DNA from: Deinococcus malanensis
GTDB lineage: Bacteria > Deinococcota > Deinococci > Deinococcales > Deinococcaceae
NCBI RefSeq assembly: GCF_014647655.1
Contig: NZ_BMPP01000003.1
Span: forward strand, 62,001 to 126,000
DNA length: 64,000 nucleotides
Direction of reading: 5' to 3'
In this document: positions 48,486 through 58,192 of the stretch, piece by piece
Numbering within the stretch: position 1 is the first letter of the stretch
Layout of the letters: the number at the start of each line of letters is the position of its first letter
The notes under the pieces: model-generated
Seen by the model: the letters and a program-made list of their open reading frames with translations, nothing else
What the model was told of the DNA's origin: nothing
Databases searched by the model: none
Translations under genes and position numbers: made by a program

Positions 48486-49511
48486 TTAGATCTTCTTGCC
48501 GCCGTAGGTCATCTTGCCGATGATGCTGCGGGCCTTGCTGGCGACGCTGGAGGGCAGCTTGGCGTAGTCGAGCGACTCGTTGTACTGCTGGCCGGTGGAC
48601 ACCATCCAGCTCAGCAGGTTCTTGAGTGCCTTGGCCTGGGCTTCGCTGCGGTTGCCATACTTCTGGTCCTGGTAGAAGATCACGTAGGTAAAGCTGGCAA
48701 TCGGGTAGGCGCCGGCGTTGGCGCTGTTGGTGATGCTCACGCGGGTATCGGCCGGGATGACCACGCCCTGCGCGGCCAGGCTGGCGGGACCGTTGTCGGC
48801 CAGGATGTACTTGCCGGCACGGTTACGGACGCTGCCGTAGGTCAGCTTGTTCTGCTTGGCGTAGACCAGCTCCACGTAACCGATGGCGCCGGGCGTGCTT
48901 TTCACAATGCCCGCCACGCCGTCGTTGCCCCGGGCGCCGGTGCCGACCGGCCACTGCAGGCTGTTGCCCACGCCGACCTTGCTTTTCCACTCGCTGCTCA
49001 TCTTGGCCAGGTAGTCGGCGAACACGTAGGTCGTGCCGGAGCCGTCGCTGCGTCGGGCGACCTGAATGGGCAGGGGGGGGATCGTCACACCGGGGTTGAG
49101 GCTGGTGATCTTCTTATCGTTCCAGGTGCGGATCTTGCCCAGGTAGATGTCGGCCAGGACCTGACCGGTGAACTTGAGGGGCTCGGTCACGCCGGGCAGG
49201 TTGTAGGCGGGCACGACGGCGCCGATGGCGGTAGGGATGTGCAGCAGTTTGTCCGGGGCGGCCTTGAGCTGCTCGTCGCTCATGGGATTGTCGCTGCCGG
49301 CGAAGTCCACGGTGCGCTCGGTGATCTGCTTCTGTCCGGAGCCGGAGCCCACCGACTGGTAGTTGACGTCAACGCCCTTGTCCTTCTTGTATTCGGCGAA
49401 CATCTTGCTGTACAGGGGAAAGGGGAAGCTGGCGCCCGCGCCGGTAATGCTCTGCGCACTGGCGGTGGCGGTCATCATCAGGGCCAGGCCCATGAGGAAG
49501 GTCTTCTTCAT
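48486..49511 (-). CDS. pstS: Phosphate-binding protein PstS
   Basis: 341-residue secreted receptor. Signal peptide residues 1-20 ([19 protein letters not shown], then QS). The phosphate-binding landmarks are present: [35 protein letters not shown] and [11 protein letters not shown]. No lipobox. It delivers phosphate to PstCA. Direct repeats with 11-base spacing lie just upstream and are a likely PhoB site. The ATG is directly supported by the signal peptide. Confidence 0.96.
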   Translation of the reverse strand: MKKTFLMGLALMMTATASAQSITGAGASFPFPLYSKMFAEYKKDKGVDVNYQSVGSGSGQKQITERTVDFAGSDNPMSDEQLKAAPDKLLHIPTAIGAVVPAYNLPGVTEPLKFTGQVLADIYLGKIRTWNDKKITSLNPGVTIPPLPIQVARRSDGSGTTYVFADYLAKMSSEWKSKVGVGNSLQWPVGTGARGNDGVAGIVKSTPGAIGYVELVYAKQNKLTYGSVRNRAGKYILADNGPASLAAQGVVIPADTRVSITNSANAGAYPIASFTYVIFYQDQKYGNRSEAQAKALKNLLSWMVSTGQQYNESLDYAKLPSSVASKARSIIGKMTYGGKKI

Positions 49512-49528
49512 GCCTGACAGAGTGCATG

Positions 49529-49572
49529 CCGTTTGTCAGCCGGGCGTCACTGGTCTGTCAGCGGTCTGTCAG
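49529..49572 (-). promoter_or_regulatory. Pho-box-like array of four 11-bp direct repeats
   Basis: Read on the minus strand, units CTGACAGACCG, CTGACAGACCA, GTGACGCCCGG and CTGACAAACGG follow each other with exact 11-base spacing, ending 17 bases before the pstS start. PhoB sites consist of 11-bp direct repeats with a conserved CTGNCA-like half, so phosphate-starvation control is likely. Confidence 0.7.
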
Positions 49573-49628
49573 CAGGAGTGAGGGCACGCCGGTCTGGCTG
49601 GCCGGCCGGGCCAGAGCAGCCCCCACAG

Positions 49629-49649
49629 AAAAAGGGGCCGGCTGGCCCC
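49629..49649 (-). terminator. Terminator of the PHB-depolymerase-like gene
   Basis: On the minus strand GGGGCC-AGCC-GGCCCC is followed by TTTTT, 22 bases after the stop at 49671. A classic intrinsic terminator that also separates this gene from the pst operon. Confidence 0.85.
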
Positions 49650-49670
49650 TCTGGTGGCGTGGTCACGTGC

Positions 49671-50702
49671 TCAGAAGCCGAAGAAGTTGGCCACCAGCGT
49701 GCTGGCGTCCGGGCCGCAAGGGTCGGTATAGGTCCCGGCGGTGCTTCCACCCGACCAGGCATGTCCCAGACCGCTGATGATGTATTTCTGCATCACGGTG
49801 CCGCCCGTGGCACTGTTCCTGTAGTCGTAACGGGTGAACGAGCGGCAGGCGGTGCCGCTGACCCTGGCATCAGCGGTGTTGTCGATGTCGCCGTCGTCCA
49901 GGCCGTCGTAGGCCAGGTCGTTGGTCTGGGCCCACTGGGCTCCGGTCTGGTGGGTGTTGGTAATGCTGACCGTGCTGTCCGACGTGCCGTGGAACAGCAG
50001 GGTCGGCATCACGCGCTTGCGGGTGCCCATCTCGTTGTAACAGGACGTGCCGCGCTCGTTCGGGTCATAAGGGCTGCCGGAGCTCATGGTGCTGCTCGCG
50101 CCGGTTGCCGTGGTGGCGCCCCGGTACATCACCCCGGCAAAGGCAGCCACCCTGCGGATGTGGTCCGGGTAGGTGCAGCCCATGATGTTGGCCATGGCGG
50201 CACCTGCCGAGAGCCCGGCCACGCCCACGCGGGCATTGTCCACCCAGTAATTGCTCTTGACCAGGGAGATCATGCCGGCGATGATCGACGGCTCGCCGGA
50301 GCCGCGGTGCTGATTGACGTCGTAAAACCAGTTCCAGCAGTCATAGCTGTTGTAGGCCGTGCCCTGTTCCGGATACAGCACCAGAAAATTGCGCGCGTCG
50401 GCAATGGCATTCATGCGGGTGCCGGCCGCAAAGTCGTAGCCATTCTGGGTACAGCCGTGGAGCATCACCATCATGGGACGGGCCGTGGCGCCGTCGTAGC
50501 TGGCTGGGACCCACAGGCGGTAGTAACGCGCACCGTAGGCGTTCGAGTACGTGCCGGAGACCCAGTAGCCGGTGGCCTGGGCGCGCAGGCCTGGGGCAGT
50601 GGTGTCCGGCCCGCTCGGCAGTTCGGCAGCCGGAAGCTGCGCCTGCTGAGAACAGGCGGCCAGGAGGAACGGGAGAAGGAGGGCAAGGCAGGAACGCTTC
50701 AT
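49671..50702 (-). CDS. PHB-depolymerase-like esterase, lipoprotein
   Basis: 343-residue extracytoplasmic alpha/beta hydrolase of the poly(3-hydroxybutyrate) depolymerase/feruloyl esterase group. Lipoprotein signal MKRSCLALLLPFLLAACSQ with lipobox LAAC. Oxyanion motif MVMLHGCTQN, nucleophile GLSAGAAMAN, acid in LLFHGTSDSTV and His in GLGHAWSGG. Several Cys pairs suggest disulfides. The substrate may be a polyester or esterified polysaccharide. Single gene with its own terminator. Confidence 0.88.
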   Translation of the reverse strand: MKRSCLALLLPFLLAACSQQAQLPAAELPSGPDTTAPGLRAQATGYWVSGTYSNAYGARYYRLWVPASYDGATARPMMVMLHGCTQNGYDFAAGTRMNAIADARNFLVLYPEQGTAYNSYDCWNWFYDVNQHRGSGEPSIIAGMISLVKSNYWVDNARVGVAGLSAGAAMANIMGCTYPDHIRRVAAFAGVMYRGATTATGASSTMSSGSPYDPNERGTSCYNEMGTRKRVMPTLLFHGTSDSTVSITNTHQTGAQWAQTNDLAYDGLDDGDIDNTADARVSGTACRSFTRYDYRNSATGGTVMQKYIISGLGHAWSGGSTAGTYTDPCGPDASTLVANFFGF

Positions 50703-50888
50703 GGTTGACCTCGGCAGGTTGACCGGGTGCCCTCCTGCAGGCAGGAAGGAGCGGTCAGGTGAATTCTGGGGCGGTTCTCACCTTATGGTCGCGTCGTTAC
50801 GGGGTGGTTACACTCGGAGGGAAGCAGCAGGCTGACCACCAGGAAAGCGCGTCACCAATGTGAAGCGCTCCTGGTTTGGCTGCCCGGT

Positions 50889-51968
50889 TCAGCTTTCCAG
50901 GGCGTGCCAGGTGTTGGGCCCGACAATGCCGTCGGAAGTCAGGCCCCGGCTGGACTGGAAGCTTCGGACGGCCGACTCGGTGCCAGCGCCGAAAAGGCCG
51001 TCCACGGTGACGGCGTATCCGCGCGCGGCCAGCTGCCCCTGAGCGGCCTGAACAGCCGGTCCGCTGTCACCGCGGCGCACCGTGCGGATCAGCCGCTCCC
51101 AGGTGGCTGAACCGATCACGCCGTCGGGCGTCAGCCCGGCGCTGCTTTGAAACGCACTGACCGCGCTGGCTGTGGCCGGTCCGTAGCTGCCGTCAGCCGT
51201 CAGGCTCTGACCGTGGGAGATCAGCAGGCGTTGGGCACTTCGGACCCGGTCCCCGGTCTGGCCGCTGCGGGTGGTGGGCCAGATCCTGACGCTGACGCCC
51301 ACCCGCGCCGCCACGTCCTTGCGCAACTGAGGCAGCTGACTGTACAGAAGGTCGCCGGGGCACGCGGTGTTGTTGAAATCCCGGTGCCCGTACAACTCGG
51401 TGGCCGGAATTCCGTACTGCTGGCACAGCCACGCGCAGAGGCTGACCAGCGCCGAGTACTGACCTGCCGGCGGCGAGACCGTCATATAGGTGCCCTCGTT
51501 CTCAATGCCCACCGAGACATCGTTGAAGCCGTCGCAGTGCGCGCCGCGCACGTGGCGGGTGCCTCCCTGGGCTGCCTCCAGACTGCGGTGCCGGCCCTCG
51601 ACGACATAGCCGCCCCGGCTGATGGTGAACTGCTGTCCGGAGTCAATCCAGCCGCGGTCAAAGTGACTCTGCTGGATCGAGCGTGCCAGGGAAAAGGCCT
51701 GGGCCTGCGAGTAGTCGGTCACGTTGGCGCTGGCGGTGTGGTGCACGATGATCCGGGTGGGCCGCGCGTCGAGTAGGGTAATGGGCTCCTTGGGAGGCTG
51801 GGCCTTCCAGGTTGTCGTGCTGGAGATGTTCGGTGCGGTCACGGCGTGCGTGTTCAGGGGCAGGTCGGCTATGGGCGGGGCCTGAAGTCCGCAGCTGGCC
51901 AGCAGGGCGCTGCCTCCCAGCAGGGCGCTCCAGCGCAGCAGGTCACGGCGGGTCAGTGAGTCGTTCAT
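50889..51968 (-). CDS. N-acetylmuramoyl-L-alanine amidase with two PG-binding domains
   Basis: 359-residue cell-wall hydrolase. The N-terminus has a Tat-like twin Arg (TRRDLLRWSALL) and a lipobox (LLASCG). The Amidase_2/PGRP domain keeps zinc ligands His (IIVHHTAS), His (YGHRD) and Cys (NNTACPGD) and the core VSVGIENEG. Two PG_binding_1 repeats fill the C-terminus (GSYGPATASAVSAFQ and GLFGAGTESAVRSFQ). It cuts the stem peptide from glycan. Start 51968 has AGGAG four bases upstream. The upstream gene shares the PG-binding type, 91 bases away on the same strand. Confidence 0.92.
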   Translation of the reverse strand: MNDSLTRRDLLRWSALLGGSALLASCGLQAPPIADLPLNTHAVTAPNISSTTTWKAQPPKEPITLLDARPTRIIVHHTASANVTDYSQAQAFSLARSIQQSHFDRGWIDSGQQFTISRGGYVVEGRHRSLEAAQGGTRHVRGAHCDGFNDVSVGIENEGTYMTVSPPAGQYSALVSLCAWLCQQYGIPATELYGHRDFNNTACPGDLLYSQLPQLRKDVAARVGVSVRIWPTTRSGQTGDRVRSAQRLLISHGQSLTADGSYGPATASAVSAFQSSAGLTPDGVIGSATWERLIRTVRRGDSGPAVQAAQGQLAARGYAVTVDGLFGAGTESAVRSFQSSRGLTSDGIVGPNTWHALES

Positions 51969-52059
51969 TGGACTCCTACGGGCAGCGGGGACCAGGGGAA
52001 ACCTCGGCCCCGCTGGTCCATCAGCTGTCGATTGTTTGGATCCGGCTGCTTTCAGGGCT

Positions 52060-53091
52060 TCAGTTCCAGGCGCAGTGCACGTGGTTGTTGTGACCGCCAG
52101 AGGAATCGTTATAGGCATTGAAGGTCTGACTGGGATCCGATCCGGCCGCGATGCAGGCATTCCGCGCGGCGGTATGCGCGCTGTTCGGCGTCGAAAGGCT
52201 CGTGCCGTTCCAGATACCGATATCCAGGGCCAGCCCGGCGTAGTGGTCCGAATAGGTGGAGTGCACGCCACCGGCGACCGACGTGATGTAAAAGCGGTTG
52301 CCCGCGTTGGCCATGTTCAGCATGCCCTGCAGCATGGAGCGCTTCAGGTACACCGTCAGGCCGCAGTTGGCATTGCTGGCACAGCCGCGCCTGGCCGGAA
52401 GACCGTTGGCGGTGTCCACGATGTTCTGCCGGGGGCTGCCGCCGGTGGTGCTGCTGCTGGTGCCCAGGGTGATCCGGGTGTTATTCAGGATCTGGTTGGC
52501 CAGGCTGGCGGTGGTGCTGGTGCCGCCAGTGCTGCTGCCCGTGACCAGCCCGTGCCAGGTATTCAGGCCCACCACCCCGTCCACACTGAGGCCGCGTTTG
52601 CTCTGGAAATCCCGCACAGCAGTGTTCGTGATGCTGCCGACCGCCCCGTCCACCGTGACGCTGCCATAGCCGTACCCGTTGCGCAGCTGATCCTGTACGG
52701 CCCGCACAGCGTTGCTGCTGTCGCCCTGCCGCACAGTGACGATCAGTTTCTCCCAGGTGTTGCCACCCACGATGCCGTCGACCACCAGGCCCCGGCTGCT
52801 CTGGAAGCTGCGCACCACGCTGTCGGTGCCCGGCCCGAAGGCGCCGTCCACACTCAGGCTGTAACCGTGGTGCCGCAGCAGGTACTGCAGGGTCACCACG
52901 TCACGGCCGCTGTCACCCTGCCTCAGCGCCTGCCAGGAAAGCACCGACTGGATGCTCAGGGTCGGCGGCGTGCCCACGACCGGGGATGGCGAGGTGGCCA
53001 CGCTGTTGGTCTGGGCAGAGCTGCAGGCCGCGAGCAGGGGCGCAAGCAGCAGTGGAGCGAGCAGAAGCAGCAAGGGGGTGCGCATCGTCAT
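52060..53091 (-). CDS. LAS/M15-like peptidoglycan peptidase with two PG-binding domains
   Basis: 343-residue lipoprotein (signal LLLLLAPLLLAPLLAACSS with lipobox). Two PG_binding_1 repeats (about residues 55-115 and 117-182) precede a Ser/Thr linker and a C-terminal domain. The latter has HYAGLALDIG, the LAS-type HxxxxxxD zinc pattern, and NNHVHCAW with the paired His. It is likely a DD- or LD-peptidase cutting stem peptides or crossbridges; exact bond unknown. GGAG precedes the ATG. The PG-binding repeats are paralogous to those of the downstream amidase. Confidence 0.82.
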   Translation of the reverse strand: MTMRTPLLLLLAPLLLAPLLAACSSAQTNSVATSPSPVVGTPPTLSIQSVLSWQALRQGDSGRDVVTLQYLLRHHGYSLSVDGAFGPGTDSVVRSFQSSRGLVVDGIVGGNTWEKLIVTVRQGDSSNAVRAVQDQLRNGYGYGSVTVDGAVGSITNTAVRDFQSKRGLSVDGVVGLNTWHGLVTGSSTGGTSTTASLANQILNNTRITLGTSSSTTGGSPRQNIVDTANGLPARRGCASNANCGLTVYLKRSMLQGMLNMANAGNRFYITSVAGGVHSTYSDHYAGLALDIGIWNGTSLSTPNSAHTAARNACIAAGSDPSQTFNAYNDSSGGHNNHVHCAWN

Positions 53092-53281
53092 AGAGGCTCC
53101 AGGGCAGCCAGGCCGGTGAGGCGAGGGCTGACCACCAGCACTCCCACGGGGGAGTTCAGGACAATGCTGGCCTTACACCGGGCAGAACCCGGTGGCCACG
53201 ACCTGTTGGAGAGTGCGTAGGGCCTACCGTACCCTGCCTAGTCAGGTGCTCACTGTGCGGAATTTCACGTGCGCAATCGCC

Positions 53282-54364
53282 TCAGGTCGGGATGCCCGCT
53301 TCTTCAAAGGTGCGCATTTCCCGCAGGGTAGCCGCCGCCGAAAGCAGCAGAGGCGCGGCCAGCACGCCCCCAGTGCCTTCCCCAAGACGCAGCCCCAGGC
53401 GGAACATGGGAGACAGGTTAAGAAATGTCAACTGTGCCGCGTGGCCCACTTCGGCACATTCTCCTGCTGGAAACAGATAATCACGCAGGGCAGGGGCCAG
53501 GGCCACGCCGACTAGGGCGGCCGCCCCTTCCACGAAGCCGTCCAGGATCACCGCGCGCCGCAGCGCCGCCGCCTGGAGCATCACGCCCAGCATGGCCGCG
53601 ATCTCATAGCCACCGAACTCGGCCAGCACGTCCAGAGGGTCAGTGGCGTCCGAGCGGTCCAGCGCCTCGCGAATCACCGTGATCTTGTGAGAGAGCCGCT
53701 GGTCATCCACGCCGGTGCCCCGTCCGGTGACCTGTGCTGCGTTCAGGCGCAGGAGTCGGGCGGTCAGTGCTGCCGCCGGCGTGGTGTTGCCGATGCCCAT
53801 CTCTCCTGGAATTACCAGATCCGCACCGTCGGCTATCGCCTGCCGGGCCAGAGCGGCGCCGGCCAGGATCAAGGCTTCAGTCTCTTCCCGGGTCATGGCG
53901 GCCTCCACCCGCAGATTGCGGGTGCCGCGCCGCCGGGCCGCGCGGATCAGGGCCGGGTGCTCCGGCAGGTCGGCATTCACGCCGGCGTCCATCACGTATA
54001 CCCGTGCGCCCACGGTGCGGGCCAGGGCGTTCACGGCGGCGCCGCCCGGCCCGGCCGGCGTGTCGGCCAGAAAATTGGCCACCATAGCCGGCGTCACTTC
54101 GGCCGGGTAGGCACTGACGCCGTCCGCTGCGACCCCATGGTCCCCCGCCGCCACGATCACAGCGACACCGCGTGGGTGGGGACGCTCGGTGCCGAACACG
54201 CCGGCCAGCCGCACAGCGAGGTCTTCCAGATCGCCCAGCGCGCCCGCCGGTTTGGTCAGCTGCGCCTGCCGCTTTCGGGCGGCGTCCATGGCGGCAGGGT
54301 CGGCAGGCTGGACCGCCTGAATCAGGGAAAAGAGTTCGGTGGTGAAGTGCTCAGAGATGGTCAT
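53282..54364 (-). CDS. cobT: Nicotinate-nucleotide--dimethylbenzimidazole phosphoribosyltransferase
   Basis: 360-residue enzyme that makes alpha-ribazole phosphate for the lower ligand of cobalamin. Motifs: LTKPAGALGDLEDLA, VAAGDHGVAADGVSAYP, GEMGIGNTTPAAAL, ILDGFVEGAAAL and the catalytic Glu in LRLGEGTGG. Last gene of the cobalamin operon, overlapping cobU by 14 bases. Confidence 0.95.
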   Translation of the reverse strand: MTISEHFTTELFSLIQAVQPADPAAMDAARKRQAQLTKPAGALGDLEDLAVRLAGVFGTERPHPRGVAVIVAAGDHGVAADGVSAYPAEVTPAMVANFLADTPAGPGGAAVNALARTVGARVYVMDAGVNADLPEHPALIRAARRRGTRNLRVEAAMTREETEALILAGAALARQAIADGADLVIPGEMGIGNTTPAAALTARLLRLNAAQVTGRGTGVDDQRLSHKITVIREALDRSDATDPLDVLAEFGGYEIAAMLGVMLQAAALRRAVILDGFVEGAAALVGVALAPALRDYLFPAGECAEVGHAAQLTFLNLSPMFRLGLRLGEGTGGVLAAPLLLSAAATLREMRTFEEAGIPT

Positions 54365-54887
54365 GGGGGGTTCCTTTCAGGGTCAGGGGCAGTCCGCTGG
54401 CCAGCAGATACGCGTCGTTGCTTGCCGCGGCGCAGCGCTGGTTGACCCAGCCGAGCACGTCACGGTACCGCCGCGCCAGGGCGTTGTCGGGCACGATGCC
54501 AAAGCCCACCTCGTTGGTCACCAGAACGGTCACGCCGCGCCGGATGCGTGCGGCCCGGAGCAGCTGGTCCGTCTGCGCCAGGATGTCGGCATCGGAGCGC
54601 CCTTCAAGCATCAGGTTGCTGACCCACAGGCTCAGGCAGTCGAGCAGCACCGTGGCGGTGGACGCGGAGGCCAGGGCCCCAGGCACCTCCAGGGGTTCCT
54701 CGTGGGTGTGCCAGCCCGGCGGACGGTCCGAGCGGTGGCGCGCGATGCGGTCCTTCATCTCCTCGTCGAAGGCCTGCGCGGTGGCCAGGTAGGTGACAGG
54801 CCCGCCAGTGCGGGCCGCGTACCGTTCGGCAAAGGCACTCTTGCCGCTGCGCGCGCCACCCGTCACGAACACCACGTGCCCGCTCAC
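54351..54887 (-). CDS. cobU: Adenosylcobinamide kinase/guanylyltransferase
   Basis: 178-residue bifunctional enzyme that phosphorylates adenosylcobinamide and transfers GMP to give adenosyl-GDP-cobinamide. P-loop VTGGARSGKSAFAE, RIARHRSDRPPGW with the GMP-carrying His, LLDCLSLWVSNLM and VTNEVGFGIVPDN. Starts with GTG overlapping the cobQ TGA. Confidence 0.95.
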   Translation of the reverse strand: MSGHVVFVTGGARSGKSAFAERYAARTGGPVTYLATAQAFDEEMKDRIARHRSDRPPGWHTHEEPLEVPGALASASTATVLLDCLSLWVSNLMLEGRSDADILAQTDQLLRAARIRRGVTVLVTNEVGFGIVPDNALARRYRDVLGWVNQRCAAASNDAYLLASGLPLTLKGTPHDHL

Positions 54888-56287
54888 AGCAACCCTCGCA
54901 CATACGGCCAGTCCAGGCTGGCTTTTACCTGACCGGCGATGGCGTCAAGCCGCGCATCAAGACTGTCCAGCCCCACGGGTGCCGGCAGACCCGCCCAGCC
55001 CAGGAAGCGCTCCAGGTAGGCCGGGTTTTCCAGCAGGCCGTGCAGATAGGTACCCCGCACATTGCCGGAGCGCCACAGCAGCCCCGGCGCGAGTTCCTGT
55101 ACGCCGGCCCCCGAAAGGGTCTGGCCGTGGTGAATCTCATAGCCTTCCAGGGCAAGGCCGGTTTCGGCGTCGGTCAGTCGGGTCAGGCGGGTGGTCTTTT
55201 CTGACGCGAACTCCGTTTCCAGGTTCAGCAGGCCCAGACCGGGAACATCACCCCCACCTTCGACGCCGTGAGGGTCGTGTACCCGGCGACCCAGCATCTG
55301 CAACCCGCCGCACACTCCCAGCACCGGCACCCCTGCTTCTGCCATCCGGGTAATGGCTCCAGCCAGTCCACTGTGCCGCAGCCACCCCAGATCCGAAGCG
55401 GTGCTCTTGCTGCCAGGAATGATGACTGCCTGGGCGCCATTCAGCTCCTCCGGGCGACCCACCCAGCGGGCGCGCTCACCCAGCGGCGCGAACTCGTCCA
55501 GGTTGGAGACCCGGGGCAGCTGGACAATGCCCACGAACCCGGCCGGACCTCCCGGTGCAGCGGGACGTTCCAGGGCCACGCCATCCTCCTCGGGCAGCGG
55601 GATGTTCAGCCACGGCACGACTCCCACGGTGGGCACGCCGGTCTGCTCGCGCAGCCATTCCGGGGCAGGGGACAGGAGCCGGGCGTCACCCCGGAAGCGG
55701 TTGAGAATGAAGCCCGCCAGGAGTTCGCGTTCCTCAGGAACCAGGCAGTGCCACGTTCCCAGCAGGTGGGCGAATGCGCCGCCCCGGTCGATGTCGCAGG
55801 CGAGCAGGACCGCCGCCCGGGCCTCGCGGGCCACCCGCATGTTCACGATGTCCGAGGCGCGCAGGTTCACCTCGGCCGGGCTGCCCGCCCCCTCGATGAC
55901 CACCACGTCGAATTCGGCCAGCAGACTGTGCAGGCTCTCCTGGACATAGGGCCACAGCTGCGGCTTGCGTTCCCGCCAGGGCAGCGCCGTGATTTCAGGA
56001 TGGGCCTTGCCCAGCAGCACGACCTGGGACCGGGTGTCGGCCTCGGGCTTGAGCAGGACCGGGTTCATACGGACGTCCGGAATGACTCGCGCCGCCCGGG
56101 CCTGAACCAGCTGTGCGCGGCCCATTTCCAGTCCGGCCGGCGTCACGCCAGCATTGTTGCTCATGTTCTGAGCCTTGAACGGGGCGACCCGCAGGCCCTC
56201 GTCCGCCAGAATGCGGCACAGAGCGGACGCCAGATATGACTTTCCTGCATTGCTGGTGCAGCCCTGAACCATGATTGCCTTACCCAT
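54884..56287 (-). CDS. cobQ: Cobyric acid synthase
   Basis: 467-residue amidotransferase that converts adenosylcobyrinate a,c-diamide to cobyrate by four glutamine-dependent amidations. N-terminal dethiobiotin-synthetase-like ATPase ([31 protein letters not shown]) and C-terminal GATase with Cys in [12 protein letters not shown] and His in the YLHGLLEN region. Start 56287 (MGKAIMVQG) gives the normal family N-terminus and overlaps the aminotransferase stop by 8 bases. Confidence 0.95.
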   Translation of the reverse strand: MGKAIMVQGCTSNAGKSYLASALCRILADEGLRVAPFKAQNMSNNAGVTPAGLEMGRAQLVQARAARVIPDVRMNPVLLKPEADTRSQVVLLGKAHPEITALPWRERKPQLWPYVQESLHSLLAEFDVVVIEGAGSPAEVNLRASDIVNMRVAREARAAVLLACDIDRGGAFAHLLGTWHCLVPEERELLAGFILNRFRGDARLLSPAPEWLREQTGVPTVGVVPWLNIPLPEEDGVALERPAAPGGPAGFVGIVQLPRVSNLDEFAPLGERARWVGRPEELNGAQAVIIPGSKSTASDLGWLRHSGLAGAITRMAEAGVPVLGVCGGLQMLGRRVHDPHGVEGGGDVPGLGLLNLETEFASEKTTRLTRLTDAETGLALEGYEIHHGQTLSGAGVQELAPGLLWRSGNVRGTYLHGLLENPAYLERFLGWAGLPAPVGLDSLDARLDAIAGQVKASLDWPYVRGLL

Positions 56288-57296
56288 CAAACTGTCCTGT
56301 CTCCCTGAGTGAGTGTAGAGCGGCCTGCAGCGCAGCATTGTCCTGCGGCAGCCGGGTGCTGAGCCGGACGCGCCTGGGAAGACCGTAGCTGGTGCAGTCG
56401 CGGACCCGGATTCCGCGGGCCAGCAGCTGTGTCGTCATGGCGGCCGCGTCGCCCACCGTCAGCGTCATGTAGGGCGTGCCGTGGTGCTCGACCGGACCGA
56501 AACAGGCCAGCTGTGAAGCCAGTGCCGCCGCGTGTTCACTCACGCGGGGAATGGTCAGGTCCAGGAATGGCTGTGCCTGCGGCAGCGCAGCCAGCAATGC
56601 CGCCGTTCCAGCAGGGATGTGCCAGGCCGGAGCCAGATTGTCCAGGCGGGCCACCACCCCAGGTGAGGCCAGGGCATACGCGGGCCGCGCCCCCACCAGC
56701 CCGTGCGCCTTGCCCGGCGAAAGGAGACGCACAACGGCTTGGCCCAGCGGCGCTGGACCGGCGGGCAGGAAGGGTGCATAGGCCTCATCCAGGATCAGCA
56801 GAGCGCCGGAAGACCCGCACCTTTCGGCCAGGGCCTGCAGCTCGTCCGGGGGCAGCCTGTGCCCGGTGGGGTTGTGGGGGTGTCCCACGTACACCAGGCG
56901 CACCTGTGGCGGCAGGTCTCCCGATATGGAGGAGATCACCTGCACCGCAGCGCCCTGCAACGTGGCGGCACGAGCGAGCTCTCCAAAAGGAGCGTGCAGG
57001 CTGAGCAGAGAGTCTCCGGCTGGCAGGAACGCACGGACCAGGCGGTGCAGCAGATCCGACGCCCCCACGCTGAGACAGACCCTATGCGGGCTGACGCCGT
57101 GCCACCCGGCCAGCGTCTCGCGCACCGCCAAGTAGGTCGGATCGGGGTATGTAGCGTGGTCGGCCTGCCGAACCACTTCCAGCAGCGCCGGACTGGGTCC
57201 GAAAGGATTGGTGTTGACGCTGAAGTCCAGTCCTGTAAACGGCCCTGAGGTCGGACCGCCGTGCGGAACGCGGGGCACCAGCGGCGGCAACGTCAT
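56280..57296 (-). CDS. cobC: CobC/CobD-like aminotransferase (threonine-phosphate decarboxylase type)
   Basis: 338-residue fold-type I PLP enzyme. Substrate entry [53 protein letters not shown] and PLP lysine in [19 protein letters not shown]. In cobalamin operons this class supplies (R)-1-amino-2-propanol O-2-phosphate from threonine phosphate. Start 57296 ([14 protein letters not shown]) overlaps the cbiB stop (ATGA). Confidence 0.88.
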   Translation of the reverse strand: MTLPPLVPRVPHGGPTSGPFTGLDFSVNTNPFGPSPALLEVVRQADHATYPDPTYLAVRETLAGWHGVSPHRVCLSVGASDLLHRLVRAFLPAGDSLLSLHAPFGELARAATLQGAAVQVISSISGDLPPQVRLVYVGHPHNPTGHRLPPDELQALAERCGSSGALLILDEAYAPFLPAGPAPLGQAVVRLLSPGKAHGLVGARPAYALASPGVVARLDNLAPAWHIPAGTAALLAALPQAQPFLDLTIPRVSEHAAALASQLACFGPVEHHGTPYMTLTVGDAAAMTTQLLARGIRVRDCTSYGLPRRVRLSTRLPQDNAALQAALHSLRETGQFDG

Positions 57297-58192
57297 TTCC
57301 GGCCTCCCGCAGCGTGACCTCTGCGCGGTCCAGGCAGCATCAGGGCCACCACGGCCACGAACACGGTGGTGCGCGCCAGTCTCAGCGCATGCTCCAGATC
57401 CTCGGCGGCAGGTTCGCGGCCCCCCGGGTTCAGAACATACACACCGCGCTTGTCGAGACGTACGCCTAGCGCACCCGCGAAGGCACTCATGGGATGCCCG
57501 GCATTGGGGCTGCTGGTTCGCCGACGGTCCCGGGCCCACTCCCTGGTACCACTCCCGCAAGTCGCCAGCAACGTGCACACGGCGGTCAGCCGCGCGGGCG
57601 TGAGATTCAGCAGGTCGTCGGCGTGGGCAGCCGTTTTGCCAGCCCACTCCAGTTCCGGTGTGCGGTATCCCCACATCGCGTCGGCGGTATTGCACAGGCG
57701 GTAGGCCGCCGCCAGGGGCAGCCCGCCCAACCGGAAGGCCAGCAGCGGCGCCACGACACTGTCCGACAGATTTTCTGCAAGGCTTTCAATAGCTGCCCCG
57801 GCGACCTCCGCAGCGCTGAGCTGCGACGTGTCACGGCTGACCAGATGCCAGGCCAGCAGACGCCGCGCTTCATTGAGGTCGTCGCGGGACAGTGCGGCCC
57901 GCACCTCGCCCACGGCGCCGAACAGAGCCGTTCGCGCCAGCAGAGGTTTGAGGGCTGCGCCCTGCACCCACCACGGACCCCGCGAGGCCAGCAGACCCGC
58001 GCTTCCGGCCATTCCTACGCCCAGCGCCAAGCTTGCAGCGCCCTCGCGCAGCTGCCCGGCGGGGGTGGTCGCGCGCCAGCGCCGCCGCGCCCAGCTCAGG
58101 TAATGACCCATCCACACCACTGGATGCCAGCCAGAAGGTGGCTCCCCCAGGGCGTCCAGGGCCACGGCCAGCAGCAGCGCCCGGCGGCTCAT
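57293..58192 (-). CDS. cbiB: Adenosylcobinamide-phosphate synthase
   Basis: 299-residue membrane enzyme that attaches aminopropanol phosphate to cobyrate. Family sequences: [18 protein letters not shown] near the start, [39 protein letters not shown] and the [10 protein letters not shown] helix. Three or four hydrophobic helices. Overlaps cbiA upstream and the aminotransferase downstream by 4 bases. Confidence 0.93.
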   Translation of the reverse strand: MSRRALLLAVALDALGEPPSGWHPVVWMGHYLSWARRRWRATTPAGQLREGAASLALGVGMAGSAGLLASRGPWWVQGAALKPLLARTALFGAVGEVRAALSRDDLNEARRLLAWHLVSRDTSQLSAAEVAGAAIESLAENLSDSVVAPLLAFRLGGLPLAAAYRLCNTADAMWGYRTPELEWAGKTAAHADDLLNLTPARLTAVCTLLATCGSGTREWARDRRRTSSPNAGHPMSAFAGALGVRLDKRGVYVLNPGGREPAAEDLEHALRLARTTVFVAVVALMLPGPRRGHAAGGRK

